Source: Mycetocola sp. (GTDB lineage: Bacteria > Actinomycetota > Actinomycetes > Actinomycetales > Microbacteriaceae). Taken from it: DNA of 37,004 nt. Location: positions 1 to 37,004 of the forward strand of contig NZ_JAODMP010000104.1 in the NCBI RefSeq assembly GCF_025464835.1, read 5' to 3'. A program made the position numbers and the translations under genes. Every line of letters starts with the position of its first letter. The stretch's first letter is position 1. The notes below the pieces were generated by a model. The model was not told the origin of the DNA. It worked only from the letters and a program-made list of their open reading frames with translations, and searched no databases. Positions 13,722-20,555 of this stretch are shown in pieces.

Positions 13722-13750
13722 ACTATATGCGCTCGAACGCGTCGTGTCCA
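13722..13750 (-). promoter_or_regulatory. Probable rpoB promoter
   Basis: On the minus strand TGGACA (13745-13750) and TATAGT (13722-13727) are separated by exactly 17 nt. This is 5/6 and 5/6 agreement with the sigma-70 type consensus. Transcription would start near 13715 and give a leader of about 150 nt that contains the terminator-like hairpin. Confidence 0.7.
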
Positions 13751-13759
13751 GCGCATTTC

Positions 13760-13789
13760 TTGACGAGTCTCCCCTGCCTGCGGTATAAA
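13760..13789 (+). promoter_or_regulatory. Probable promoter of the DUF559 gene, divergent from the rpoB promoter
   Basis: TTGACG (13760-13765), an 18-nt spacer and TATAAA (13784-13789) form a strong plus-strand promoter. It is back to back with the rpoB promoter, with only 9 nt between the two -35 boxes. The start site would lie inside the left 58-nt palindrome (13797-13854), so the palindrome would be at the 5' end of the transcript. Confidence 0.6.
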
Positions 13790-13796
13790 GCCCCCT

Positions 13797-13854
13797 CGAG
13801 TTGCCCACTTTCGCGGGTCCTGATCGCCCGAAACCCGTGAATCCGGGCAACTCG
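13797..13854. repeat. Left 58-nt BIME-like palindrome flanking the DUF559 gene
   Basis: Outer arms CGAGTTGCCC (13797-13806) and GGGCAACTCG (13845-13854) are perfect 10-bp inverted repeats. The inner part pairs less well (CGGGT with ACCCG). It aligns without gaps to the element at 14887-14944 at about 80% identity over 63 nt and has the same length. Each half is itself a near-dyad (ACCCGTGA ... TCGCGGGT), so the structure is two head-to-head REP-like units. Confidence 0.7.
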
Positions 13855-13955
13855 CGGGTCCGGGGGCTCCCTCACACGGCACGGACAAAGCCATGAGAAC
13901 TCACAGGATTGCGGACCGAGTGCCATCCGTTCTCGAGGCTCTGCACTGTTGCTGC

Positions 13956-14913
13956 ATGACCAGACGCACTTCCCTCCCATCTGCCCTTCAGGGTCGGCCG
14001 TTCTCGACCGGCGAGGCTCGCGCACACGGAGTGCCTGCCGGGCGACTCCACGCCAGCGATCTCACGACCCCGTTTTCAGGCATCCGGATGCCGGCCCCAG
14101 CGGCAGACCAGTGGCATGACCCCTTCACCGCTCACCGGGATCTGACCCGTCAGCTCTGCCAGGCGTATGCATTACGGATGCCGCCGGAGGCGTTCTACTG
14201 CGGACCGACAGCGGCGCTCCTCCACGGCATCCCGATACCGATGTCGCCGTCCACCCTGCCCTCACTGCACGTCGGGATACCGAAGGACGTGCGTGCCGTG
14301 CACATCGTCGGTGTGTCCGGGCACAGTTACGACGTCCGGCCGGACGACATCGTCACAAGGGACGCCAGTCGGCTCACCTCGGTCGAACGCACCTGGTGCG
14401 ACCTGGCCCGGCGGCTGCCCCTCGGAGACCTCGTTGCAGCGGGCGACTGGCTCATCTTCCGGCGATCGCCACGTACGAGTCAGGCACGGCTCGTTGAAGC
14501 CGTTGCCCGGCACTCCCGGCAGCGAGGCGTCAAGAAACTGCGGCTTGCTGCGACCCTGCTGAATGAGGGAGCCGAGTCTCCGCGGGAATCGCGGCTCCGT
14601 GTCGAGATCGTGCTCGCCGGGCTGCCGGTTCCCGAAGTGAATGTGGAACTCTTCGATGCGCGCGGGTTGTTCCTCGCCCGCGCCGATCTGCTCTTCCGCG
14701 AGTACAAGCTCATCCTCGAGTACGAGGGCCTCCAACATCTCACCGATCCAGGTCAGTGGCGGCGGGACATCGATCGCACGCACGCACGCCCTCGAGGACG
14801 AAGGGTGGCGCATCATCCGGGTGACCGCCGAGGACCTTCGCGACCCCCGGCGACTGCTGGAACGCATCCGCCGTCATATCTCGTCGCGAGTTGCCCACTC
14901 TCGTGGGTTCTGA
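13956..14913 (+). pseudogene. DUF559 (PD-(D/E)XK/Vsr-like) nuclease-domain protein, frameshifted
   Basis: The N-terminal part (MTRRTSLPSALQGRPFSTGE onward) resembles the AbiEi-like winged-helix region found on many actinobacterial DUF559 proteins. The middle holds EAFYCGPTAALLHGIPIP. The nuclease core is visible as FLARADLLFREYKLILEYEG (D, then E-x-E) followed by LQHLTDPGQWRRDIDRTHA. After that the frame is lost, and the expected family C-terminus (ALEDEGWRIIRVTAEDL, then RDPRRLLERIRRHI) continues in another frame to a TGA at 14911-14913. Removing one CGCA unit at 14775-14789 restores a 317-residue protein. An upstream ATG at 13893 is in frame, but family similarity starts at 13956. Unless repaired by slippage or due to a sequencing error, the product lacks its last 45 or so residues and runs on aberrantly to 15389. 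Confidence 0.75.
14775..14789 (+). repeat. CGCA tetranucleotide tract causing the frameshift
   Basis: The tract holds three CGCA copies plus a partial CGC (3.75 units). With one copy fewer the reading frame joins RDIDRTHA to LEDEGWRIIRV, which is the expected continuation. A single-unit slip is therefore the simplest cause. Confidence 0.8.
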
Positions 14914-14944
14914 CGCACCGGCACCCGCGAATGTGGGCAACTCG
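14887..14944. repeat. Right 58-nt BIME-like palindrome, covering the end of the DUF559 gene
   Basis: CGAGTTGCCCAC (14887-14898) and GTGGGCAACTCG (14933-14944) form a perfect 12-bp inverted repeat. The inner pairing TCGTGGGT/ACCCGCGA has one G-U type difference, and the loop is 14 nt. The left arm encodes the last residues (RVAHSRGF) and the TGA of the DUF559 frame. It ends 6 nt before the convergent pxpC stop and may act as a bidirectional terminator. An alternative 8-bp fold, ACCCGCGA with TCGCGGGT, is possible within its right half. Confidence 0.75.
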
Positions 14945-14950
14945 CGGGTT

Positions 14951-15829
14951 TCAGAGGCGCGCGTGCCGGAACCGCAGGCTTTGGCCGGGGCGCAGCTGCG
15001 CGAACATGTCGAGCGCGCCGGATGCCATGACCGCGATCACCGGGTATCCGCCGGTCGTCGGGTGGTCGGCGAGCAACACCGTCGGCAGACCGGACGGCGG
15101 CACCTGCAGCGCCCCGGCGACCATTCCCTCGCTGGGGAGCTCGCCCCGGGCATGCGCCGCGGCGGACCGTTCCAGCGGCGTCCCCTCGAGCCGCGCGCCG
15201 ACGCGGTTCGAGGCCGAACCGAGCGCCCAGGTGCCGGTGAACAGCCGTTCGAGCGACGACGCCGCGAACCAGTCCGCCCGGGGTCCAACGATCAGAGGCA
15301 CCGTCACGGTTCCCGCCTCAGGCGGGCTCCACGGCGCGACATCGAGGGCGGGGATCGCGGCAGGATGCGACTCGCCGATCGGAATCTGATCGCCGTCGCG
15401 CACAGCGGCGGGGCCGATGCCGGACAGCAGATCCGTCGACCGGGAGCCGAGCACCGGGTCCACGTCCCATCCGCCGCTGACGGCGAGGTAGTAACGCAGC
15501 CCGTGCTCGGCCGGGCCGATCTCGAGCGCCGCCCCGGCTGGAACGAAGGCAGGATGGTTCGGGTCGATCGGGCGCCCGCCGACCGAGACCCGCCCCCAGG
15601 CACCTGTCACGGCGATCCAGACGTCCCGGTCGCCAACGCCGGCGAACGGGCCGACGGTGATCTCGAGTCCGGCCGTCTCCTCGGCATTGCCGACGAGACG
15701 GTTCGCGAGCCTCAGCGCTCCCCGGTCGAGCGCACCCGAGCCGCTCACGCCGAGCGCTGCGAACCCTGGACGACCCAGGTCCTGCACGGTGGTGAGCGGC
15801 CCTGCAACCTGCACGGTGAGGGCGCTCAC
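14951..15829 (-). CDS. pxpC: 5-oxoprolinase subunit PxpC (biotin-dependent carboxylase-like domain)
   Basis: This is one of three subunits of the bacterial ATP-dependent 5-oxoprolinase, which opens 5-oxoproline to L-glutamate and so removes a damaged-glutamine product. The sequence begins SALTVQVAGPLTTVQDLGRP, the KipA/AHS2 family hallmark, and is 292 residues long as expected. The start is GTG at 15829. It overlaps the pxpB stop by 4 nt (GTGA) and has a GGAGGT ribosome binding site. A longer frame to 15898 would overlap pxpB needlessly. The gene converges on the DUF559 gene. Confidence 0.92.
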   Translation of the reverse strand: MSALTVQVAGPLTTVQDLGRPGFAALGVSGSGALDRGALRLANRLVGNAEETAGLEITVGPFAGVGDRDVWIAVTGAWGRVSVGGRPIDPNHPAFVPAGAALEIGPAEHGLRYYLAVSGGWDVDPVLGSRSTDLLSGIGPAAVRDGDQIPIGESHPAAIPALDVAPWSPPEAGTVTVPLIVGPRADWFAASSLERLFTGTWALGSASNRVGARLEGTPLERSAAAHARGELPSEGMVAGALQVPPSGLPTVLLADHPTTGGYPVIAVMASGALDMFAQLRPGQSLRFRHARL

Positions 15830-16443
15830 GACACCTCCCGGAACCTGACCACACGTCCGGGGGTGAGCAGGGCCGGCGGCGTGGCATCCTGATCCCACAA
15901 CCGGGCGTCGGTTCTCCCAAGAATCTGCCAGCCTCCAGGAGAAGCTCGCGGATAGACCCCGGTGTGCTCTCCGGCGAGCGCCACCGACCCAGCAGGCACG
16001 CTCGTGCGCGGGCTGGAACGCCTGGGCACCACGAGGCGGGGCGAATCGGTCACGAGGTATCCGAAACCGGGAGCGAATCCGACGAAGGCGACCCGCCAGA
16101 CGGATGCGGTGTGCGCGTTCACCACCTCCCGTTCACTGAGCGAGAGGAGGGCGGCGACCTCGGCGAGGTCCTCCCCCGAGTACTGCACGTCGAGAGTGAG
16201 CTCATCGGCGTCGGCCCGGGCGCCGGGCGGGGTGGGCGGGGTGGACCGGATCCACCCGGCCACCCGGTCAGCGGGCAGGATGGCAGGGTCGAAACTGACG
16301 AGGACTGTGCGAGCTGCAGGCACGACGTCCACGATGCCGTCAGGCGGGGCGCCGCTGAGTGCCGCGTGCAGGGCAAGAACCGCGTCCAGGTCGTCGCAGT
16401 CGATGAGCACAGCGCTGTCCCCGACGGCGTGCAGCGCACTCAT
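15826..16443 (-). CDS. pxpB: 5-oxoprolinase subunit PxpB (KipI/AHS1 family)
   Basis: The 205-residue protein carries the AHS1/KipI motifs VAFVGFAPGFGYL (about 110-122), RRSSPRTSVPAGSVALAGEH and GVYPRASPGGWQILGRT, which shape the cyclophilin-like fold. It partners with PxpC in the ATP-dependent ring opening of 5-oxoproline. The ATG at 16443 overlaps the pxpA stop (ATGA). A longer in-frame extension to 16536 is only Arg/Ala-rich shadow sequence. In Bacillus the homologue KipI was first described as an inhibitor of a sporulation kinase; the complete pxpABC context here favours the metabolic role. Confidence 0.92.
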   Translation of the reverse strand: MSALHAVGDSAVLIDCDDLDAVLALHAALSGAPPDGIVDVVPAARTVLVSFDPAILPADRVAGWIRSTPPTPPGARADADELTLDVQYSGEDLAEVAALLSLSEREVVNAHTASVWRVAFVGFAPGFGYLVTDSPRLVVPRRSSPRTSVPAGSVALAGEHTGVYPRASPGGWQILGRTDARLWDQDATPPALLTPGRVVRFREVS

Positions 16444-17195
16444 GTAGCCGCTCGCACCTCGACGCCGGCCGCGGCGAGCGCCTGCCGCACCGCGAGCGCC
16501 ATGGCGACGGCATCCGGAGTGTCGCCGTGCACGCACAGCGAATCGGCCTCGAGCCTGAGCAGGGTGCCATCCAGCGCACGCACCGTCCCCTCGGTCACCA
16601 TAGTGACGGCGCGAGCGGCGATCTCGTCCTCACCGTGCAGCACCGCGCCAGGCCACGTGCGCGGCGCGAGGGATCCGTTGCGCTGGTAGGCCCGGTCGAC
16701 GAACGCCTCCCGCAGGAAAGGGAGTCCGTGCGCGGCGGCAGCGGCCTCGACCCGGGACCCGGACAGGCCCATCAGCGGGAGCCCCGGCGAGAACTGCGCG
16801 ACCGCGCTCGCCACGGCATCCGCCTTTCGGTCGTCGTGGACGATGCGGTTGTAGAGCGCGCCATGCGGCTTCACGTAACGGATGCCGGTGCCCGCCTTCC
16901 CTGCGGCGTCGGCGAGCGCCGTGAGCTGTTCGAGGGTCTCGTCGACCAGCACAGCAGGAAGCACCTCCATGTCAGCCCGACCGAAGTGTGCCAGGTCCCG
17001 GTAGGAGATGTGCGCCCCGACCCGGACGTCGTGCTCAACGGCGAGCAGGCAGGAGGAGTACATCGACTCGGCGTCGCCGGCATGGAACCCGCAGGCGATG
17101 CTCGCGCTGGTGATGAGCGGGAACAGGGCGGCGTCGTCCGCGGTCGGACGGCCATCCACCGTCTCACCGAGGTCGCAGTTGAGGTCGACGCGCAT
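16440..17195 (-). CDS. pxpA: 5-oxoprolinase subunit PxpA (LamB/YcsF family)
   Basis: The 251-residue protein starts MRVDLNCDLGE and contains ITSASIACGFHAGD (about 30-43) and RYVKPHGALYNRI, all signatures of the LamB/YcsF family. PxpA supplies the hydrolytic part of 5-oxoprolinase. It is the first gene of the pxpA-pxpB-pxpC operon, with 4-nt overlaps at both junctions. The operon is probably read as one leaderless-start mRNA, since TAGCCT (17202-17207) lies exactly 6 nt before the ATG and no ribosome binding site is seen. Confidence 0.95.
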   Translation of the reverse strand: MRVDLNCDLGETVDGRPTADDAALFPLITSASIACGFHAGDAESMYSSCLLAVEHDVRVGAHISYRDLAHFGRADMEVLPAVLVDETLEQLTALADAAGKAGTGIRYVKPHGALYNRIVHDDRKADAVASAVAQFSPGLPLMGLSGSRVEAAAAAHGLPFLREAFVDRAYQRNGSLAPRTWPGAVLHGEDEIAARAVTMVTEGTVRALDGTLLRLEADSLCVHGDTPDAVAMALAVRQALAAAGVEVRAAT

Positions 17196-17201
17196 GTTCT
17201 C

Positions 17202-17207
17202 AGGCTA
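17202..17207 (-). promoter_or_regulatory. -10-like hexamer for leaderless pxpA mRNA
   Basis: TAGCCT, then 6 nt (GAGAAC), then ATG on the minus strand. No clear -35 is seen. The same spacing recurs at many genes in this window. Confidence 0.5.
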
Positions 17208-17322
17208 GCCGCGCCGGATGCGAACCACAGAGGTGTTACGACGTTCTCACGATCCGCGCCGGATCGGCCTGGTAATCCCGTTTCCAGCCCGTTCCCCCGG
17301 CAATTCCCGAAGTTACGAAAGG

Positions 17323-17328
17323 TAGGCT
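17323..17328 (+). promoter_or_regulatory. -10-like hexamer for leaderless mRNA of the spermidine-synthase-like gene
   Basis: TAGGCT, then 6 nt (CGACGC), then ATG at 17335. No ribosome binding site is present at the usual distance. It is divergent from the pxpA hexamer, about 120 nt away. Confidence 0.5.
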
Positions 17329-17334
17329 CGACGC

Positions 17335-18210
17335 ATGGCAGCGAGAGAGACCGACAACCCCCGAATCCGTCTCGCGTCGAGCGGCCAGGAGGCCGTCATC
17401 GAGGCGGACAAGTGGGTTCCGGGCAGCTACCAGCTCGTCGTGGACGGCACACCGCAGTCCCACGTGAATCTCGACGACCCGACGAACCTGTTCTTCGAGT
17501 ACGTCCAGCGCATCGGACACGTCATCGACGAGGTTCGCACCCCCGGCCAGCCGATCACCGCCGTCCACCTGGGCGCCGGGGCCCTCACCCTCCCCCGCTA
17601 CATCGAAGCCACCAGGCCGGGCAGCAGGCAGCAGGTCGTCGAGCTGGAACAGGACCTCGTCGACTTCGTCCGTGAGCACCTGCCCTGGTCGAAACGCGCG
17701 GCCATCCGGGTTCGCTACGGCGACGCCCGGGAAGTGCTCGGCCGGTTCCCCAAAGGTCTGGCCGGAAGCGTCGACCTCGTCATCGTCGACATCTTCTCCG
17801 GCGCCCGCACCCCCGCCCACGTGACCAGCATCGAGTTCTACCGCGAAGCGGCCGCCCTGCTGTCGCCGGACGGCATCCTCGTCATCAACATCGCGGACGG
17901 CCCGGGCCTTGCCTTCGCCCGCGGACAGGCCGCAACGGTTCAGGATGCCGTCGGCCACGTCGCCGTGCTGGCGGAGGCACAGATTCTCAAGGGCCGGCGT
18001 TTCGGCAACGTGGTGCTGATCGGGTCGAACGCCGAGTTGCCGATGCACTTCATTCCCCGGCTCCTCGCGGGCGGCCCGCACCCGGCGAAGGCCGTTGCCG
18101 GCGCTGAACTGCGCCAGTTCCTCGCTGGGGCCAGCGTGGTCACCGATGAGACAGCGGTGCCGTCGCCCACCCCGGCACAGACGATCTTCCAGGTCCGATC
18201 GGGCAACTGA
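17335..18210 (+). CDS. Spermidine-synthase-like methyltransferase-fold protein
   Basis: The 291-residue protein has a Rossmann-type SAM-binding fold of the spermine/spermidine synthase superfamily. Motif I appears as AVHLGAGALTLPRYI, the acidic motif II as VVELEQDLVDFV, the DAR segment as RYGDAREVL and the catalytic strand as VDLVIVDIFSG. Actinobacteria carry many such 'fused or spermidine synthase-like' proteins outside polyamine operons. No speD or other polyamine gene is nearby, so aminopropyl transfer is not assured, and the true substrate is unknown. The ATG lacks a ribosome binding site but has a -10-like hexamer 6 nt upstream. The next gene starts 1 nt after its stop. Confidence 0.8.
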   Translation: MAARETDNPRIRLASSGQEAVIEADKWVPGSYQLVVDGTPQSHVNLDDPTNLFFEYVQRIGHVIDEVRTPGQPITAVHLGAGALTLPRYIEATRPGSRQQVVELEQDLVDFVREHLPWSKRAAIRVRYGDAREVLGRFPKGLAGSVDLVIVDIFSGARTPAHVTSIEFYREAAALLSPDGILVINIADGPGLAFARGQAATVQDAVGHVAVLAEAQILKGRRFGNVVLIGSNAELPMHFIPRLLAGGPHPAKAVAGAELRQFLAGASVVTDETAVPSPTPAQTIFQVRSGN

Positions 18211-18211
18211 C

Positions 18212-19369
18212 ATGCGTGGGAGAGGTGCGGCGAGCGCGGTCCTGGCCGCCGCCGTCCTGCTGACCGGCTGCACGACATCCGCCCCGCCGCCAAGCGAACG
18301 CCCCACCGGCCCGGACACGCCCGCCCCCGCGCCCACCGGAACCGGGCCGGTGTTCCCGACCGGCGCCTCGACAGTCCTCGCAACCGGGCTCGACGCTCCC
18401 TGGTCGATCCTCCGCCTGGGCGACAGCACTCTGCTCAGCTACCGAGACACCGGCCAGATCATGGAGCTCACCCCGAGCGGGGATCTGCGGGAAGCGGCGG
18501 TCGTCCCTGGTGTCGACCCCGGCGGTGAAGGCGGGCTCCTCGGCCTCGCTGCCCGCTCCCAGGACGAACAGCACTGGATCTACGCCTACCTCACCTCCGA
18601 CGACGACAACCGGGTCGTGCGGATGCCGCTCGGCGGCTCCCCGGGAAACCTCACGCTCGGCAGCGCGGAGGTCGTGATCGAGGGATTCGCCAAGGCCGGC
18701 AATCACAACGGCGGCCGGATCGCGTTCGGCCCTGACGGGATGCTGTACATCACCGTCGGAGACGCCGGCAACGCCGGCTCCGCGCAGGACAAGGACGCGC
18801 TCAACGGCAAGATCCTGAGGGTCACACCGACGGGCGACGTGCCGCAGGACAACCCGGTCGACGGCTCGGCGGTCTGGTCACTCGGGCACCGCAACCCGCA
18901 AGGCATCACCTGGGACGCCGACGGCAGAATGTGGGCAAGCGAGTTCGGCCAGAACACCTGGGACGAACTCAACCTCATCGAACCAGGAAACAACTATGGC
19001 TGGCCGGTCGTCGAAGGGCAGGCCGGGAACCCGGACTTCGTCGACCCGGCCTACCAGTGGTCGACGGACGAGGCCAGCCCGAGCGGCCTCACCATCGTCG
19101 ACAACACGCTGTTCATGGCGGCACTCCGCGGCCAGCGGTTGTGGGTGATCCTCGACGGGGTCCATGTGCCCGAGGGGAGTTCCGGCCTCGAGGGTGTCGT
19201 GACGGCATCCGCGTATTTCGAGGGTGAAGTCGGGCGGATCCGGGATGTCGCGCCCGGCCCGGACGGCACTCTGTGGCTGATCACGAACAACACGGATGGG
19301 CGCGGCAGCCCTGGGGCGGACGACGACCGCCTGATCGAGATCACGCTTGCGCCGCTCGTCGAGGGGTAG
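18212..19369 (+). CDS. PQQ-dependent sugar dehydrogenase-type lipoprotein (GSDH beta-propeller)
   Basis: The 385-residue precursor has a lipoprotein signal MRGRGAASAVLAAAVLLTGC with the lipid-bearing cysteine at residue 20, then a Pro/Thr-rich linker (21-50). The rest is a six-bladed beta-propeller of the glucose/sorbosone dehydrogenase family: PGGEGGLLGLA, HNGGRIAFGPDGMLYITVGD, GHRNPQGITWD and WDELNLIEPGNNYGWP are typical. Such enzymes oxidise aldose sugars outside the cell using PQQ and Ca2+. No PQQ biosynthesis genes are in the window. The ATG at 18212 lies 1 nt after the previous stop, so it is co-transcribed. Confidence 0.88.
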   Translation: MRGRGAASAVLAAAVLLTGCTTSAPPPSERPTGPDTPAPAPTGTGPVFPTGASTVLATGLDAPWSILRLGDSTLLSYRDTGQIMELTPSGDLREAAVVPGVDPGGEGGLLGLAARSQDEQHWIYAYLTSDDDNRVVRMPLGGSPGNLTLGSAEVVIEGFAKAGNHNGGRIAFGPDGMLYITVGDAGNAGSAQDKDALNGKILRVTPTGDVPQDNPVDGSAVWSLGHRNPQGITWDADGRMWASEFGQNTWDELNLIEPGNNYGWPVVEGQAGNPDFVDPAYQWSTDEASPSGLTIVDNTLFMAALRGQRLWVILDGVHVPEGSSGLEGVVTASAYFEGEVGRIRDVAPGPDGTLWLITNNTDGRGSPGADDDRLIEITLAPLVEG

Positions 19370-19420
19370 CCGGATTCCAGCCGGGAATCGACGTGCGAAT
19401 GGCGACAGGCGCACCGCCTG

Positions 19421-19444
19421 ACCCGCGAACGGGGAACCGCGGGT
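19421..19444. repeat. Short hairpin resembling half of the 58-nt palindromes
   Basis: ACCCGCG (19421-19427) and CGCGGGT (19438-19444) form a 7-bp stem around a 10-nt loop. The pattern ACCCGCGAA ... GGG ... AAC ... CGCGGGTT matches the right half of the palindrome at 14887-14944 with a 3-nt deletion. It could be a terminator for the sugar dehydrogenase gene, an operator, or a lone REP-like unit. Confidence 0.4.
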
Positions 19445-19453
19445 TAAAGTCGA

Positions 19454-20017
19454 ATGAGAGACCGGCGCGACCGTTCCGGACTCCCGACCTCGTTGGAGTA
19501 CACCCTGAGCATCATCCTGGGCTATGACGCAGAAACCCTGCGCGAAAAAGTCGACCTCAAGGCTGTTGGGGAGCGACTCGCCGAGCTTGGCGACATGCGC
19601 AGCATGAGCGCGCTCTGCGAGAAGGCGTGGCTGCTCAAAGTCGCCGGCCAGCTCGACGAGGCACTCGACGTGGCCAACCAGTGTGTACGGCTCGCTCGCT
19701 TCACCGGTGACCGCAAGGGACTGATGCAGCCTCGGATGCTCCGTGCCCAGGTTCTGCAGTTCCGCGGCGCGTACGACGAGGCACTGCACGAGTTGTCGTC
19801 GCTCATCAACGAGGCCCACACCCACGACTGGCGGATGCTTGAGGCACTCTCGCTGCAGCACCGCGGCAAAGTGTACTTCGACCAGGGCGAGTACAAGACT
19901 GCGCTCGTCGATTTCAGGGCCGCCGTCCGGTTGCGCACGGACCTCGGCGCCAGCGACGAAGAGATGGAGCCCGCTCTCGTCGCCGTCGCCGTCACGGAGT
20001 CGTTCCTCGGCCGCTGA
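19454..20017 (+). CDS. Tetratricopeptide repeat protein
   Basis: The 187-residue protein is built mainly of helix pairs with the TPR pattern. Three repeats can be read: ALCEKAWLLKVAGQLDEALD, then RAQVLQFRGAYDEALHEL, then LQHRGKVYFDQGEYKTALVD, spanning about residues 50-165. TPR stacks bind peptides or partner proteins; nothing in the sequence shows a partner or an enzyme domain. The start is uncertain. A -10-like TAAAGT (19445-19450) lies only 3 nt before the ATG at 19454 and there is no ribosome binding site. A later in-frame TTG in the first 20 codons is possible. Confidence 0.8.
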   Translation: MRDRRDRSGLPTSLEYTLSIILGYDAETLREKVDLKAVGERLAELGDMRSMSALCEKAWLLKVAGQLDEALDVANQCVRLARFTGDRKGLMQPRMLRAQVLQFRGAYDEALHELSSLINEAHTHDWRMLEALSLQHRGKVYFDQGEYKTALVDFRAAVRLRTDLGASDEEMEPALVAVAVTESFLGR

Positions 20018-20048
20018 GCGCGGTCGAGCGAATGTCGGTGGCTCGCGC

Positions 20049-20054
20049 TAGCGT
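20049..20054 (+). promoter_or_regulatory. -10-like hexamer for leaderless SprT-like mRNA
   Basis: TAGCGT, then 6 nt (ATTCCC), then ATG at 20061. No ribosome binding site is seen. Confidence 0.5.
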
Positions 20055-20060
20055 ATTCCC

Positions 20061-20555
20061 ATGTCCGATCTGGTCAGGGTCCGGTTGTGGGCCGACTCGC
20101 TGATAAAGCTCCACCTTGATCCGTCCGTGTGGTCGTTCGGATTCGACAATGCCAAGCGCCGAGCCGGCCTGTGCAATTTCACGACGAAGCGGATCACCGT
20201 GTCCCGCTACCTGGCGACCCGCTTCGACGACGACGAGATCCACCAGATCCTGCTCCACGAGGTCGCGCACGCCATCGCCGGCCCGCGCGCAGGCCACGGT
20301 CAGGCGTGGAAGCGGGTCGCCGCCGATCTCGGCTATGTGGGCTCCAGGGAGCACCACGGCGAGACAGCCGACGAATTGGCCCCGTGGGTGGGGTCGTGCC
20401 CGAACGGCCACACCCTGTACCGCTACCGGCAGCCCCAACACCACACCTCATGCGGTGTCTGCTCACGCCGGTTCGACCCGAGGTACGCGATCAGCTGGGA
20501 GCATCGCGTCATCACCCCGGCGATGCGACAGCGCGCGGCGGCGCAGGCGTCATGA
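20061..20555 (+). CDS. SprT-like zinc metallopeptidase-domain protein
   Basis: The 164-residue protein carries a zincin motif HEVAH (H66, E67, H70) with a third ligand likely H79 in AGHGQAWKR, the arrangement of the SprT family. A C-terminal zinc-ribbon-like cluster follows (C113, H117, C131, C134). SprT/Spartan-type proteins are linked to proteolysis of DNA-protein crosslinks in eukaryotes. In bacteria the role is not settled, so only the fold and likely metalloprotease activity are inferred. It is translationally coupled to the DUF1697 gene through an ATGA overlap. Confidence 0.85.
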   Translation: MSDLVRVRLWADSLIKLHLDPSVWSFGFDNAKRRAGLCNFTTKRITVSRYLATRFDDDEIHQILLHEVAHAIAGPRAGHGQAWKRVAADLGYVGSREHHGETADELAPWVGSCPNGHTLYRYRQPQHHTSCGVCSRRFDPRYAISWEHRVITPAMRQRAAAQAS

